Shown here one piece after another: positions 1-10,686 of a stretch of DNA of 64,000 nucleotides; position 1 is the stretch's first letter; each line of letters opens with the position of its first letter. This DNA comes from Termitomyces sp. T153 (taxonomy: Eukaryota > Basidiomycota > Agaricomycetes > Agaricales > Lyophyllaceae). Position numbers and translations under genes: made by a program. The stretch lies in NCBI GenBank assembly GCA_018296165.2, contig JACKQL020000006.1:496001-560000 (forward strand), given 5' to 3'. The notes beneath the pieces are model-generated. The model made no database searches and had not been told where the DNA came from. It was given only the letters and a program-made list of their open reading frames with translations.

Positions 1-404
1 GTACCATTGCACATTGCTCCACAACTCGAGCATCTCGTTGACTTCAGAGCTCTCACTTGGCTTTTCTCGCTTTGCATTTTCCAAAGCCTCTGCATATCAT
101 TTCCAAAGCTCATCCTCCATTTTGAGCCAATCTGAAATTCGTCGTTGTGTAAGCTTCAGGTTAGCCTTTGCATTCAAATAAGTCACAGTCTTGCTTTGAC
201 TTGACTTGGATTTGTGATGCCATTCCAGATTTCGATCTTCTGTTTTAATGTCACATTTTCCTTTTTGGTAAAAACTGGTTTCTTTTCCTGCTTCTCTGCA
301 TGGGGCTTGAGATTGCAGTTCTCAGGACCTATCAAGTATGAACATCTCAGCTCTAGAATCTCAGTAATCATAGATTTACGGCACTTTCTCTTGCTTATGA
401 TCAA
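1..404 (-). pseudogene. pogo/Tigger-like transposase N-terminus (CENP-B-type HTH), broken and partial
   Basis: Read on the minus strand from about 404, this starts with a basic leader, then LKQKIEI, then after one frame shift near 225 continues as WHHKSKSSQSKTVTYLNA and RRISDWLKMEDELW. In CENP-B/pogo-type transposases this is the Psq-like helix-turn-helix that binds the terminal repeats. An in-frame stop follows DELWK, and the frame then resumes to the window edge (SSEVNEMLELW). The DDE catalytic domain would lie left of the window. The stop and the frame shift mean this copy cannot encode the enzyme as read. Family assignment rests on motif resemblance recalled from fungal Tigger-like proteins. 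Confidence 0.65.
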
Positions 405-732
405 CTTTTGTTTCTAAACCCAAGCTCCTTCAGTTGTCCAACAATACTTTTCTGGTGTGAATTCAGTTGTGACAACCTGGTATCATAGTCTGAGGCTTTT
501 TCGAGAAGCTCTTTACCTAAGAAACATCTTTTAGAAATTTAACAACAGTAACTGCAGAAAGATAAAAAGATACATGTTATGTATTTTTCGGAAAGCATAA
601 GATAAACACGATTTGTGTTTCCTGACTGTTTCTCAATAAAAACTGAAGGAAATTTCTCTTTATTTCTCAAGTAATATTTCAGGAACACAAAACCTCTTTG
701 TTTACTATTTCCGACATTGTATTTAAACTGAT

Positions 733-790
733 TCTGGAGAAACACCTGTTAGAAACCACGTGACCTGTTTCTAACAGGTGTTTCTCCAGA
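733..790. repeat. perfect 24-bp inverted repeat (hairpin)
   Basis: Arms 733-756 and 767-790 are exact reverse complements (left arm begins TCTGGAGAAACACC) around a 10-nt loop that contains CACGTG. The arms do not extend outward. It lies between the pogo-like terminus and the transposase start. The surrounding 480-850 region is rich in GTTTC/GAAAC like the MITEs elsewhere in the window, so it may be an inserted foldback element, but no target-site duplication was found. Confidence 0.85.
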
Positions 791-1296
791 TTTTTACAAC
801 ATTTCCTGAAGTGTCTACAACTCTTTCTTCATCAACCAGGTTTCTGTCACAGTCCAGCCACAACTCATCATATCTGAGATCTTCTCATTCCTCAAGATTC
901 ATGCAAGAATATCTTGTTTGTATGGCTCTATCTCTGACTTGAGGTGTGGGATACCTGCCTTGATGATTTCAAGAGGATCTCTGGCATTTGAGTATTAGAG
1001 GCACAGAAATTGATTATTTCTCAATTATCCATGTATTTCTCAGTCATAGCATTATGGTTATTTAATAATTGATATCCATATGCTCACATTTGAGTTGGAG
1101 AAAACTATTTATCCATCCCAAATCTATACCTTTTGGGTAAAATATTGGTCATGACTCCCTCTTGGGACCCATCAATTATTGGGTATTGGAGGTTCCCTCA
1201 ATTTCTGCATGAACCAAGTCAGTGGACACCAAAAACCCATTGGTTCAAAGGGGTGATCAGTTATAAGGGTAATTGGTTATGAGAGGTTTGACTGTA

Positions 1297-1838
1297 ATGA
1301 GATTTTGGATGCTTTTGGCTTTCATCAGAGTCCTCCAGTCGAAATTGCACCTGATGTGATCAAGTTAGGTCTTGCTAGATATAAGTCAGTGTGTCAAACA
1401 ACTTATGGAATTTGATTGATTCAAGGTGTTGTGATTGACAGAAAAGATAAGAGAGATAAGAAAGCAAGAAATGAATTTCAAGGCAAGAAGTTCAGGTGAG
1501 TGTTGTGAGAAAGAAATATCTGAGAGAGAGGGGGGCTGAAATTCAAGCCAAGGCTGTGAAGTCCTGCAGGGCCAGAGGCTCAAAAGGGGCTGGATGAGTG
1601 TGAGCCACATGCAGGAGGGATGATAGGAAGATGTTAAAGGTAGGGATGGCAAAAGGGTGGAAGAACATGAGAAAACATGTGAGAGGGGCACAGAAACCTT
1701 TTCAGGTCCACAGAGATGCACATGATGCACTGAACACAAGGTGACATGGGTGTAGTATTGTGACAGTCAGAAACAATCTACAGAATGTTATGGAACTAAA
1801 CTATGATGTATGTATCTGTTAGAATCTGAAGGGGGGTT
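1297..1838. other. unassigned CpG-poor sequence
   Basis: No terminal repeat, LTR or protein motif was recognised. Open frames exist on both strands, but their composition is low-complexity (minus strand rich in Ser, Leu and Pro). The sequence is CpG-poor like the transposons and probably belongs to the decayed element carrying the recombinase relic next to it. Confidence 0.4.
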
Positions 1839-2230
1839 TCATGTATAGACACCTGACCACTTCAACAGAATACAGAGGGGGTCATTTTCAATATACAGTT
1901 TGTAGGAGTTGCTGCATCACCTGCCCAAGAGCTGGATTTCATAATCTAAGTACTCCACTGCTGCTGCAGCTGAAGCTGTGCCTAATATGGAGTTTGGAGT
2001 GGATGCATAAGAGCCTTGCAGATGGTTTTAACAAAGTAAGTGTACAAAAGGGCTTGACCATCTGGTCATTCAAAGAGGGGGCATCATTTTCCTTAGGTAA
2101 CTTTGTGAACAAAGCTTTGAGGGCTGTGATGGGGCAGGGTGGGCATTCTGGTGCAGTGGTGACCATGATGGTGATACCCTTCCTGAATGGGTCACTTTTG
2201 GAGGTGGGTAAAGTGAGTTGGATGTGAGTG
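1839..2230 (-). pseudogene. tyrosine recombinase (Crypton/DIRS-like) C-terminal domain, relic
   Basis: Minus-strand translation joined across two or three frames gives the C-terminal half of a tyrosine recombinase. The order is LTLPTSKSDPFRKGITIM, then CPITALKALFTKLP, then a histidine box remnant (HSF, normally HSFRRG), then YEIQLLGR and finally SYKLYIE with the catalytic-type tyrosine. In the family this domain cuts and rejoins DNA through that tyrosine, helped by conserved Arg and His residues. Here the Arg of the HxxR box is lost, and a TGA replaces the Trp or Arg expected after LLGR. No reverse transcriptase was seen nearby, so a Crypton or an orphan recombinase is as likely as a DIRS element. 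Confidence 0.6.
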
Positions 2231-3297
2231 GGGGATTCAAAGTTAGGAAGGAATTAAATCAATTGATGGGAGAGGTTGAGGCTAGCATGGTACTTACACC
2301 AACTGCGATTCCCTTGCTGTGCATGCTTGCTGTGCAGGAGGCCAGAGTATGCAAGGCAACATGCTGCATAGATGGAGGTATGGCTGGAAATGAAGTCTGG
2401 TTTAAGCTGTAAAAGGATGGAGGTGAGGGTGGGGAGGGTGATTGGCCAGACTGGCTAGCAATCCCACTTGCCATGGTAACTTTTGATCCCCCAAATGAGG
2501 CATAGGACAAGAGGGATTCAATGGTTGTGAAAGGCAGTGTCAGGAGCCATTTCATTTCAGACCCTTTCTGTATTTCCTAGATCCCAAGCCCATTTTTCAT
2601 TGTCAGCATCCCATCTCCCTGATACTTCCAAGCCAGGGATTTCTAACAGTGCTGGTCTTGACCTGTCACATTATCTGAAACTTGAGATTGAGGCCTTTTA
2701 TAGTGGATTTCTATTTTTTAAAATCACATGACCTTGATTATGATGTCTGGCTTTGTGCCCCACATCATATTTCACATGGTTCATTTTCTGTAAATTTTTG
2801 GTCCTGGTAAAGGGATCCCTCAGAATTGTTCTCTTTGGATCTTGCTTTGCTGGATGAGAGGCTAGAGCAGTGTAAGCCTGGCTTACATCAGCAACATCCC
2901 TATTGGGACAGATTGGACTTTGTAGTAGCTTAGCTCTTAACATTGTACTATTGCTACTGCTTGTACTCTGTTGGACTCTCTGATTATATATGCTGTGCTA
3001 GATCTTGTGCACATGAGCCAATCTTAGTGTGCCAACAGGTGTGTGGGCTTCCACTTTTTTTTGACCTCCACACAGCACTTTTTTCCTGCACACATGTCCA
3101 CCTTTGGGCAGCATTGATGACACCTGCCAGTAGTGGGATTGTATCTTTTCATTGAATAGTAAGCAGGGCAATGTAGCATTGTGTATTGTGAACACTGATT
3201 TCATTGAGGGGCTGTATGTGTTCCTACTACAGTTTATGCACCATGCATGGACACATTGATTGATGACAATGAACCATTTTAGTTCTTGCCTCTGTGT
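2231..3297. other. unassigned repeat-like sequence upstream of the recombinase relic
   Basis: If the recombinase belongs to a longer minus-strand gene, its N-terminal part would lie here. Short minus-strand frames at 2259-2555 and 2698-2943 could be pieces, but no recognisable domain was found. CpG-poor throughout. Confidence 0.35.
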
Positions 3298-3302
3298 ATT
3301 CC

Positions 3303-4391
3303 TGTCAGGTTCTGCTGACCCCAGGGGCTCAGGGCTCAGCTTAACTGGGTGAGTCCTTACTAGGCAGATGCAATGTCCTGTGCTTATAATCTAGTGCTCC
3401 AGAGAGGTCCAGACTTCAGGTACTTGTGAGGATGAGCTAAGGGAAGCAGTCTGAACAAGTCTGGCATGGTCTGTGGGAGTCTAAGACAAGGTACAAAAAA
3501 GGGTTGGGCTGTAGAAAGACTCAGGTACAAGTCTGGAGGTGAATACAGAGGGTGTGGGGCAAGCAGAGGCCATGCAAGTGATGGGAGTGGGGCTGGAGAT
3601 TGATGGGGGATCAATTAATGTTAATGGATTCTGGAGCCAAGTGTAGGGCAAGGTCTGGAGTTGATTATGAATGCTTGAGGTTGTAAAAGTATGGTCAGAG
3701 TTTGTAACAGAGTTAAAGCTGAAAGGGATTCAGGCAACAATAAAGGAAATAGAGACAGATGTGACAAGACAAAGTTGAGACAAGAATGAATCAAATTGAG
3801 ACAAGACATGAGACTAGAAATGGAAATAGAGACAAGACTGGGAAACATAATAGAGACAAATGTAACAAGAAACAAGTAATTACAGGTAAGCAAGACTAGC
3901 ATAATGGATACTACTCTATGACTTTAGTCTGATGGCAGGGCTTGTTGAAGCCACATGGGGTTAACAGGTGTTGGTTCTGATCAGTTGGCAGGCCACAGTG
4001 ATATACTGATGGGAACTGATCGGAGCTGATGGGAATACAGGCTGCACTGCTACAACAATGAGAACTGATGGGGATGTGGGCTGTACCATAGTTGTTGGAA
4101 TGTTCTGGAGTGGTCAGGCAGGTTGTAGGGATAAGTTGGGGATATGGGGTCAGGAGGGATGTTGGGGGTGCTCAGGAGCTGAGAAGGGGTCAGGAGTTTG
4201 ATGGGGCCCACAGAGAATGTGGTTGGGGCCTGTTGGAGGTCACCAGAGTTTGCCAGGGAAGCATCAGAGATTGCCAGGGCAGGCACCAGGGATGGATGAA
4301 GATTGGGGAAGGTAGAGGGGGCATTGGTAGGTACTCTGGGGATGTGGGGCTGCTGGGGAGGGGTCTGGAGGTCCAGGAGTGGGTTGTGACA
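3303..4391 (-). repeat. solo LTR of the Gypsy-4 family
   Basis: Read on the minus strand it begins TGTCACAACCCACTCC and ends GCAGAACCTGACA, matching the LTRs at 41854-42917 and 62118-63176 over about 1.07 kb. It is flanked by ATTCC (3298-3302) and ATTTC (4392-4396), a 5-bp duplication with one C-to-T difference. No internal region is attached on either side, so it is a solo LTR. The open frames of up to 120 codons inside it are not genes. Confidence 0.85.
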
Positions 4392-6598
4392 ATTTCCACA
4401 GAGCATCCTGATTCAGAATCTGCTTCTGCAAATGGGGGCCAGTTTTTATATTAATGTTTAAACCTGCATACATTTAGGTGGAATGGCTTGCTGATGTGTC
4501 CCTACTGCAGCACCTTGAAGAGGCCAATCTGCTGAAACAAACACCAAAGCAATCAAACCATATGTTTCCACCTTACACTCATAATGGTGGGCAAAGGACA
4601 CAAACAAATGTTGCCAACATGGCCAAAGTTCCATTGCTATTGACTTCTCTCTCCCTGACAATGACAAATTCTTCTCATAGATCAGACTTGGATTCCTTAG
4701 CCTTGGATAGCTCAGACTTGGACTCCTCATCTTCAGACTCAACTACTACTAGGCTGGTTTCTGGATACTCTGTTGCTATGTCAAAAACCAGTGACACCAT
4801 GCTCAAATACCCTCTGGGATTGAACTGCCAATGCTGAAGGCAGGAACTCTGCAACCAAAGACTTTGTTTGTTTGCAAGGGTTTGCTGTAGCTATTTCTGT
4901 GCAAAGAAGATCCCTGTGAGTGAGCAAGTGGAGACCATGAGCACCTGCTTTCATGACCCATGCATTGCAGATTACATGGACAGTGACCTTGGAGAGCTGT
5001 GCAAGCTCTTGTTCAACAATTTCATAGCTGTCTGTTTAACATTATCTTTGGGAAGGCTGGCAGTGGCACATGCACCACAACATACTGAACTTAAAGCAGG
5101 GTGAGAAGTTCCTGTGGGAATTCTACCAGGAGCTGTGCTCTGTAACTTGATGCTGAAGGGCCACTCTGAGTTTCTTGATGATAAACAAATTTGCAAATAG
5201 TTGGAAGTGGGTATCAATGACAACCTCAACTGCTGCACAGACAGTTAGGGAGTTTATAAGGAGGAAGATTTGAAGAAATTTGTTGACATGTTGGATGTGT
5301 GCAACCAGCAACATCAAAGGGAGCTGGAATGGATCTGGGAGGAGACAGATGACTCAATCAGAAAGCACCAAGCCCTGACCTTATTGCATGGGGGGAATGT
5401 GCTAGTGGCAAATAAGAGTGAGTGGAATGGTAATAGCACCACAAGAACAATGTCAAAGCCTGTGAGTGGCTCAAAGTGAACACCTAGATTGATGGATTTG
5501 GAATGCAAACATCTGAAGGCAATGAAAGGCTGGTTTAATTGTTGTAACTCCAAGGCAAGCCACTTTTTGAGCAATTGCCAAGAGCAGGGGGCATTACCAG
5601 GAATGCCAAAGATCCCTCAGAGATGGAAACCACCCAAACCTGCATCTGCAAACATGTCTGGGTCAATGTTGTCTGGGGACTCCAAAGCCAAAGTAGTGGC
5701 TGCAACAACTTGGGAGGTGGAGAAGGACACTGTTTGTGGCAGTGTTTATGAGAGACTTGCCTCACCACAGTGACAACAAAGTGGACTATGACTCTGCTGA
5801 TGTGAGTAATTATCATGCTCATCATTTTAAATTCTGTTGCATGGTTGATGGTCTGTTGGTAGACAAGATTGTACCCACCAAGGCTTTTATTGATATGAGG
5901 ACTCATCTGATGCTAGTTTCCTCAGAATTATTCAATAAGCTTGGTCTCCAAACCTTCAAATTAAAGAATCCTGAATGTGTCTCTTTTGCACTTGCAAAAT
6001 CAAATCAACTCCACACTGTTACTCTATTGTTGCATTACATTAAACTGGTTGTGTCTTCTAAAGATGGACAATGGACCTCTTGAACAATTGTTACTCTTGT
6101 TACAGACAGACTGTGTGTGCCCATGATGTTGGGCTTGTCATGGCTGAAGAAAAAAAGAATTCTCATAGACTGTGAACTAGATTTGTGTATAGTAAAGATA
6201 GTGGTTATGACCTGCTTAATCCAAAACCCTGTGCACCACTGGCTGTGCCTTGCAAATATCTGTAAGAATTCATGCAGCAAGTGAGAGCAGACCATGAATC
6301 AATGCTTGATGAATTGAAATTTGTGTATGTGCAGCAGTATGAGTGCATGACACATGAATGCTTGTTTAAGGACATTGTGCCAGTTGATGTGGTGGCTGCA
6401 GCTCATCAGCAGATTGAGCAGTGGAGAAAGTGCTGCTAAAACATGACTTGATGTTGAAATGAGAATATAAGGATATTTTTGAGCTTATTCCTCATGCTGA
6501 CATGTTACCAGATGATGATTATGCAGAGATTCATCTGAAATCAGATTCAGCTGAGGCATATAAGAAGATTTGATTGCACTCATACCAGTGTCCTTGTA
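4392..6598 (+). mobile_element. Gypsy-1, left half (gag-protease and start of RT)
   Basis: This Ty3/Gypsy element is cut by the Tc1-like element at 6599-22940 and resumes at 22943. The TA at 6597-6598 and again at 22941-22942 is the Tc1 target duplication. No 5' LTR was found; the solo LTR at 3303-4391 belongs to another family. Confidence 0.7.
4478..6598 (+). pseudogene. Gypsy-1 gag, aspartic protease and RT start, broken
   Basis: Several frames are needed. Gag-like sequence spans about 4478-5480. A degenerate CCHC zinc knuckle (FNCCNSKASHFLSNC) lies near 5535-5580. The aspartic protease follows at about 5820-6080, with an active-site remnant TKAFIDMRTHLMLVSS where the family has a D-S/T-G triad, followed by the usual hydrophobic strands. 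From about 6430 the linker before reverse transcriptase is seen (DIFELIPHADMLP). Stops and shifts occur throughout and the protease triad is lost, so this copy is dead. In a live element Gag forms the particle and the protease processes the polyprotein. Confidence 0.65.
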
Positions 6599-6822
6599 TA
6601 GTGGCTCAAAAAACTGGCCCAATGTTATATACTTTTTTAAAGATGACATTGGCATGAAGGACTGAAAGTATTTAAAATTCTGGTTAAATCATAAAAATAC
6701 TATGGCATCATAGCTATAGATTGTATTTTTGTTTATGTAATTCAAATCAAAACTGATGGAGTAATGGCCATTTTAAAATATTCACTCATTGGGACAGTTT
6801 TTTGAGCATCTCTAATTTTGCA
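6599..6822 (+). repeat. Tc1-like left terminal inverted repeat
   Basis: It is the reverse complement of 22722-22940 with modest divergence, including the shared stretch ATGACATTGGCATGAAGGA-like and an AT-rich middle. The outermost base is T instead of C, consistent with C-to-T change. Confidence 0.88.
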
Positions 6823-6955
6823 GGTTTATCCCTATTTTAGTCAGAAATAGAAAGTAAGTTATGTGGGAATATCAATAGAGTCATGTGACCATGTTTGGTT
6901 ATATTTTGGAGTGGTTCAAGTTGGTTGAACCACATCTTGACCTTTAACTACCATC

Positions 6956-7926
6956 ATGAAAGCTACTTCTCCTGTGCAATGCTCTACTGTTGCTTCTCTC
7001 TTTGCTCAAGGGTATTCTCTGCATCAGATTGAGGCTAAAACTGGTCTTGGGAAGTCTACTATTGGGAGGATTGGTAGAGAGTTGGAGGTGGACAAAGAAA
7101 ACCATCCTGGAGGCTGTCCAGCTAAGCTTACTCCACATGATAAACAGGCTATTGTTTGACAAATCTCAACTGGGAGACTTAATACAGCTGTTCAGACCAC
7201 CAATTTTACTAACAACATCATTTACAACCCTGTTTCTCCTCAGATTGTCTGGAATGTGCTGAAGGAGGAGAGGTATCAGTCTACTACAAAGAGGAAAGTT
7301 CCTATGCTCAAAGCTAGACATTGGCAACTATGACTTAAATGGGCTCAAGAGCATCAGAACTGGACTGTGGAGGACTGGAAAAGAGTGTTGTGGACAGATG
7401 AGACAAAGATTAATAGGATTGGGTCAGATGGAAAGCAGTATGTAGGGAAGCTATAAGAAAAAGGCATTTCAAACTGAACCACTACACCTACTGTGAGATA
7501 TGGAGGAGGGGATACTCTCATGGTATGGGGCTATATAGGTTGGAATGGGGTAGGAAAGCTGGTAGAGGTGGTGGGGATCATGAATGCCAAGTGGAATGCA
7601 AAGTGGTACTGTGAAGCCTTGGATGACAGAGCAAAGGAGAGCTTTGAAAAGTTGGAGATGGAGGAGGGTGCCTGCTACTTTCAACAGGACAATGACCCCA
7701 AACACAACTCCAAGAAGGCTAGCACATGGTTTGAAGACAACAACTTTGATGTTCTCTGGTGGCCAGCCCCATTTACTGATCTTAATCCTATTGAACACCT
7801 CTGGGGAGTCCCTCAAGTAGCAGCTTAGGTAGTATGAACCACCTCCTCATGGTGTGCATGAATTGTGAGAGAGTGTTGCAATGGAGTGGGATGAGATACC
7901 AGTAGAAGTATGCCAAAGACTGATAA
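6956..7926 (+). pseudogene. Tc1-like transposase, N-terminal and catalytic part (C-terminus at 22652-22711)
   Basis: Starts MKATSPVQCSTVASLFAQGY with a Tc3-type helix-turn-helix (SLHQIEAKTGLGKSTIGRI, then a GG-P-rich linker). The catalytic core follows with WTDETK (first Asp, about 7395), YFQQDNDPKH (second Asp, about 7680) and LNPIEHLWG (Glu, about 7790), the D-D-34-E triad of Tc1 enzymes, all still present. Stops interrupt after KQAIV, ARHWQL and YVGKL, plus a frame shift near 7815. The sequence stops at CQRLI-like coding where Gypsy-A inserted. The missing end (PRRIQAV-type, GGHTKY then stop) lies at 22652-22711. The transposase would cut and paste the element at TA. This copy is inactive. 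Confidence 0.88.
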
Positions 7927-8127
7927 TGTAACCAGAAATGTTACCATTATCTTAGTTCCAGCATGTGTACTGCACATTGAACTGTAGTTAGACACTGACA
8001 TGCACTGTTGATGCACATTCATAGATTAGATAAGACTAACATCTTGTATTTCACTACATATCTAGTGTAATCCAATAATTCAGTCTGATTCAGCTACTGC
8101 ATGAACCACACAAGATTGTTCTATCCA
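7927..8127 (+). repeat. Gypsy-A 5' LTR
   Basis: It begins TGTAACCAGAAATG and ends near GATTGTTCTATCCA; about 200 bp, an unusually short LTR. It matches 22445-22646 along its length. The exact 3' end is uncertain by a few bases because the terminal CTACA of the other copy is changed here. Confidence 0.85.
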
Positions 8128-8252
8128 TAGCCAATGGCTATATTTTCTGAATCTTCTGCTATTGGCTTTAGACTCTGGACTCTTGCTATCAATTTAGGCA
8201 ATCCTCATCAAACTTCTGAGCTTTTTTTCTGACACATCAACATCTTGTTCCC

Positions 8253-8897
8253 ATGGCTGACTCAAAAGACTCACCACCTGGTTTCTTAGAGCCAACATCT
8301 GGCCCCAATCCCAGTGAGATGCCTTCAGCACCAAAATACCAACCCCCACCAAAACAGGATGACAAGATCACTTGCAATATTAGTAAGAGCTTTGGAATGC
8401 CTGGGGGGCTATCTGTTTCACAGATGAAGCCAACCTTGAATCCTGGTGCTAGACTAGGGGATAAATTGGGGGCATTGGGATTGTCAGCAGCAGCAATGAA
8501 TCTACTGTCACTGATCTATACAATTTTGCCCAATAATTCAAGGTGGTCATTGGGAGATATAGGTGATTCTGTCCAATATGTGGACACTACACAGGGTAGC
8601 ACACTAGCACATAGTACTCCATTCAGACCAGTACAGCCCAAACAAGGGGCTAATAGAGGACAGGAGACACTGTCAGAGTAGATGACACAACACCAGGGAG
8701 TGAGTCTGGCCATGATGCCTGGACAGAAGGAGCAGGTTAAGGGAAAGGTGCCTGTGGCACCTCTGATAATGGAGAAGTGGGAAGGAGGTGGACAAGTGCT
8801 AGAGGTGAGGCACAAGAGCCCTCAGAAAGTTCTGGACTTAGAATCTGAACTAGACTCCTCTGATGAAGAGGAGGATAAGAGGTTGCTATTGACCTGA
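8253..8897 (+). pseudogene. Gypsy-A gag-like N-terminal protein, broken
   Basis: An uninterrupted 142-codon frame starts MADSKDSPPGFLEPTSGPNP and a second frame continues to an acidic stretch (SELDSSDEEEDKRLLL) ending at 8897. It is Pro/Ser-rich, follows the 5' LTR and precedes RT, so gag is the natural assignment. No zinc knuckle or capsid motif was recognised, so the call rests on position. A stop at 8679 separates the two pieces. Confidence 0.5.
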
Positions 8898-9179
8898 TCA
8901 GTCCAGCTTCAGCTGGTACTGGACCATTTTCCAACAGTCACCAAAGAATTGACACAGAAGCATCTACAGCTTTACATTGTAAAGCATCTGCAGTTACTGG
9001 CTGATCGAGACCAGCATGTATCTAGGGCTTGAGCCATGAGATTAATCTCATAGATAATACCAAGCAGTACAAGTACCACTTGCTTTGCTGCCCATAAGCA
9101 CTATAGAAACAGCTTTGTGATAAGACAAATTGCTATAACAATGCCAAGTGGTGGGAGCCATGGCTGGCAATGCAGGCTG

Positions 9180-10510
9180 CACTGTTGTTGTGTATTCCCA
9201 AGAAAGATGGGACACTTTGGACTGCTTTGGATGTGTGACAATGCAACAACAATACCATTCAGAATGTGATGCCACTTCCTGACTAGGAAGTGATTCATGA
9301 GGATGTCATGAAAGCAAGGTATAGGTCAAAGATTGACCTAATAGATGCTTATAAACAAGTATGCATATGCATACAAGACATTCCAAAAACTGTGTTTGCA
9401 TTCTTGGTGGAGATGTTTGTTAGTAACATTATGCAGATTGGTGATTGCAATGCACCAGCAACATTTCAGAGGTTAATGACATCCATATTCTGAGACATTA
9501 TTGAAAAGTTTATGCACATCTACTTAGACAATATCTTTATATTTTCTGACTCCATTGAGGAGCATGAGCAACACTTATGTATCATATTTGAATGGCTGCA
9601 TAGAGCAAGCTTGTATCTTAAATGGAGGAAGTGCAAATTGTATGCACAAAGTATCAATTGCTTAGGGCACATCATAGATGTGCAGGGTATTCACCCAGAC
9701 TCAGATAAACTCGATTATATTTGAGAGTGGCAAATGCTATGTAATTACAATGATATCCAACATTTCATTGGACTAGTTAACTACATAGGTAATTTCTTAC
9801 CAGATGTGACTGCTTATACTGGTCCTCTCATGGCCATGACCCAGAATGGGTCCCCATTCCACTAGCAACCACTACACCAGTGGTGCTTTGAGATGATCAA
9901 GCAAATTTGTGCCAAGATGCTAATTATTCAACCAATTGATCTGTGTCTCAACAAGCCAATATGGCTCATTTGCAACACATTGAAGACAGGCATAGGGGCC
10001 ATGTTTGGCCAAGGAAAGACCTGGCAAACCTGCAGACCTGCAGGATTTATGTCACACAAGTTCATGACTGTGCAACAGAATTGTGCAGTACACAAGTTAG
10101 AAACACTCATTATTCTAGAAGCTTTCCTGAAATGGGAGGATAAATTGATGGACTATAAGATCCATATTATTATGGATCACAAGGCCTTGGAGTTTTTCAA
10201 GACTCAAGTGCATTTGTCTCTGCAACAGCATCAATGGATTGACTATATGTTGTGGTACCAGTTTGACATAATCTATGTCAAAGGAGAGCTGAACAAGGTC
10301 ATGGACTGCTTGTTGCAATATATCAAGAGTGATATGCATGAGGACATTCATGACATCCATGACTTTGTCCAAGCAGAATTGACCCTGAGGCCAAAGACTT
10401 GCTCCTGCATCAGTTCCAGGAAGCAGTGGAACATCATATTGAGATTTGAGCTATGCAGGCTCATGACATGCACTGTAGCAACTGGCTCAAAGAGCAATTA
10501 GAAGCATGAG
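9180..10510 (+). pseudogene. Gypsy-A reverse transcriptase and RNase H, broken
   Basis: RT motifs are in order: LFCIPKKDGTLWTALD near 9190-9240, KIDLIDAYKQVCI near 9325-9375, and CNAPATFQRLM near 9450. The active-site box is MHIYLDNIFIFSDS (9512-9550), where the family has YLDD. RNase H follows at about 9880-10400 (LICNTLKTGIGAMFGQG, HKLETLIILEAFLKWEDKL, HIIMDHKALEFFKTQ). Stops cut the frame at several points. The second catalytic Asp codon reads AAT, so DNA synthesis would be lost even without the stops. The best-preserved block is the 202-codon RNase H frame from 9893. Confidence 0.82.
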
Positions 10511-10686
10511 ATGTCAAAGCTCAAGGTCTTTCTGATGCACAGCCAGCTACTGCATGGCCAGTAATAGAATTGTTGTCCAGTAAGGATGACCTGACAGTGG
10601 GACAGGCCCTAGAGATTTCTGATCCTAGTCCTAGAGCTGTTGATCCAGGAGACATGCAATTGTGTGCACATATCTGACAAGGATAC

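Larger units (their letters stand above)
1..1294 (-). mobile_element. pogo/Tigger-like (Tc1/mariner superfamily) DNA transposon, 5' part
   Basis: The right end is a terminal repeat reading CAGTCAAACCTCTCATAACC on the minus strand. It ends exactly at 1294 and is followed by TA (1295-1296), the target dinucleotide of this superfamily. Transposase N-terminal coding lies inward on the same strand and the element runs off the left edge of the window. Unlike the neighbouring repeats it keeps several CpG dinucleotides near 25-235, which suggests later arrival or less methylation. A 24-bp perfect inverted repeat sits in its leader. Confidence 0.75.

Noticed and set aside
4092..4454. 120-codon plus-strand frame and overlapping minus frames
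   Set aside because: They lie within a solo LTR whose other copies are non-coding; frames persist because of low stop density in G-rich DNA.
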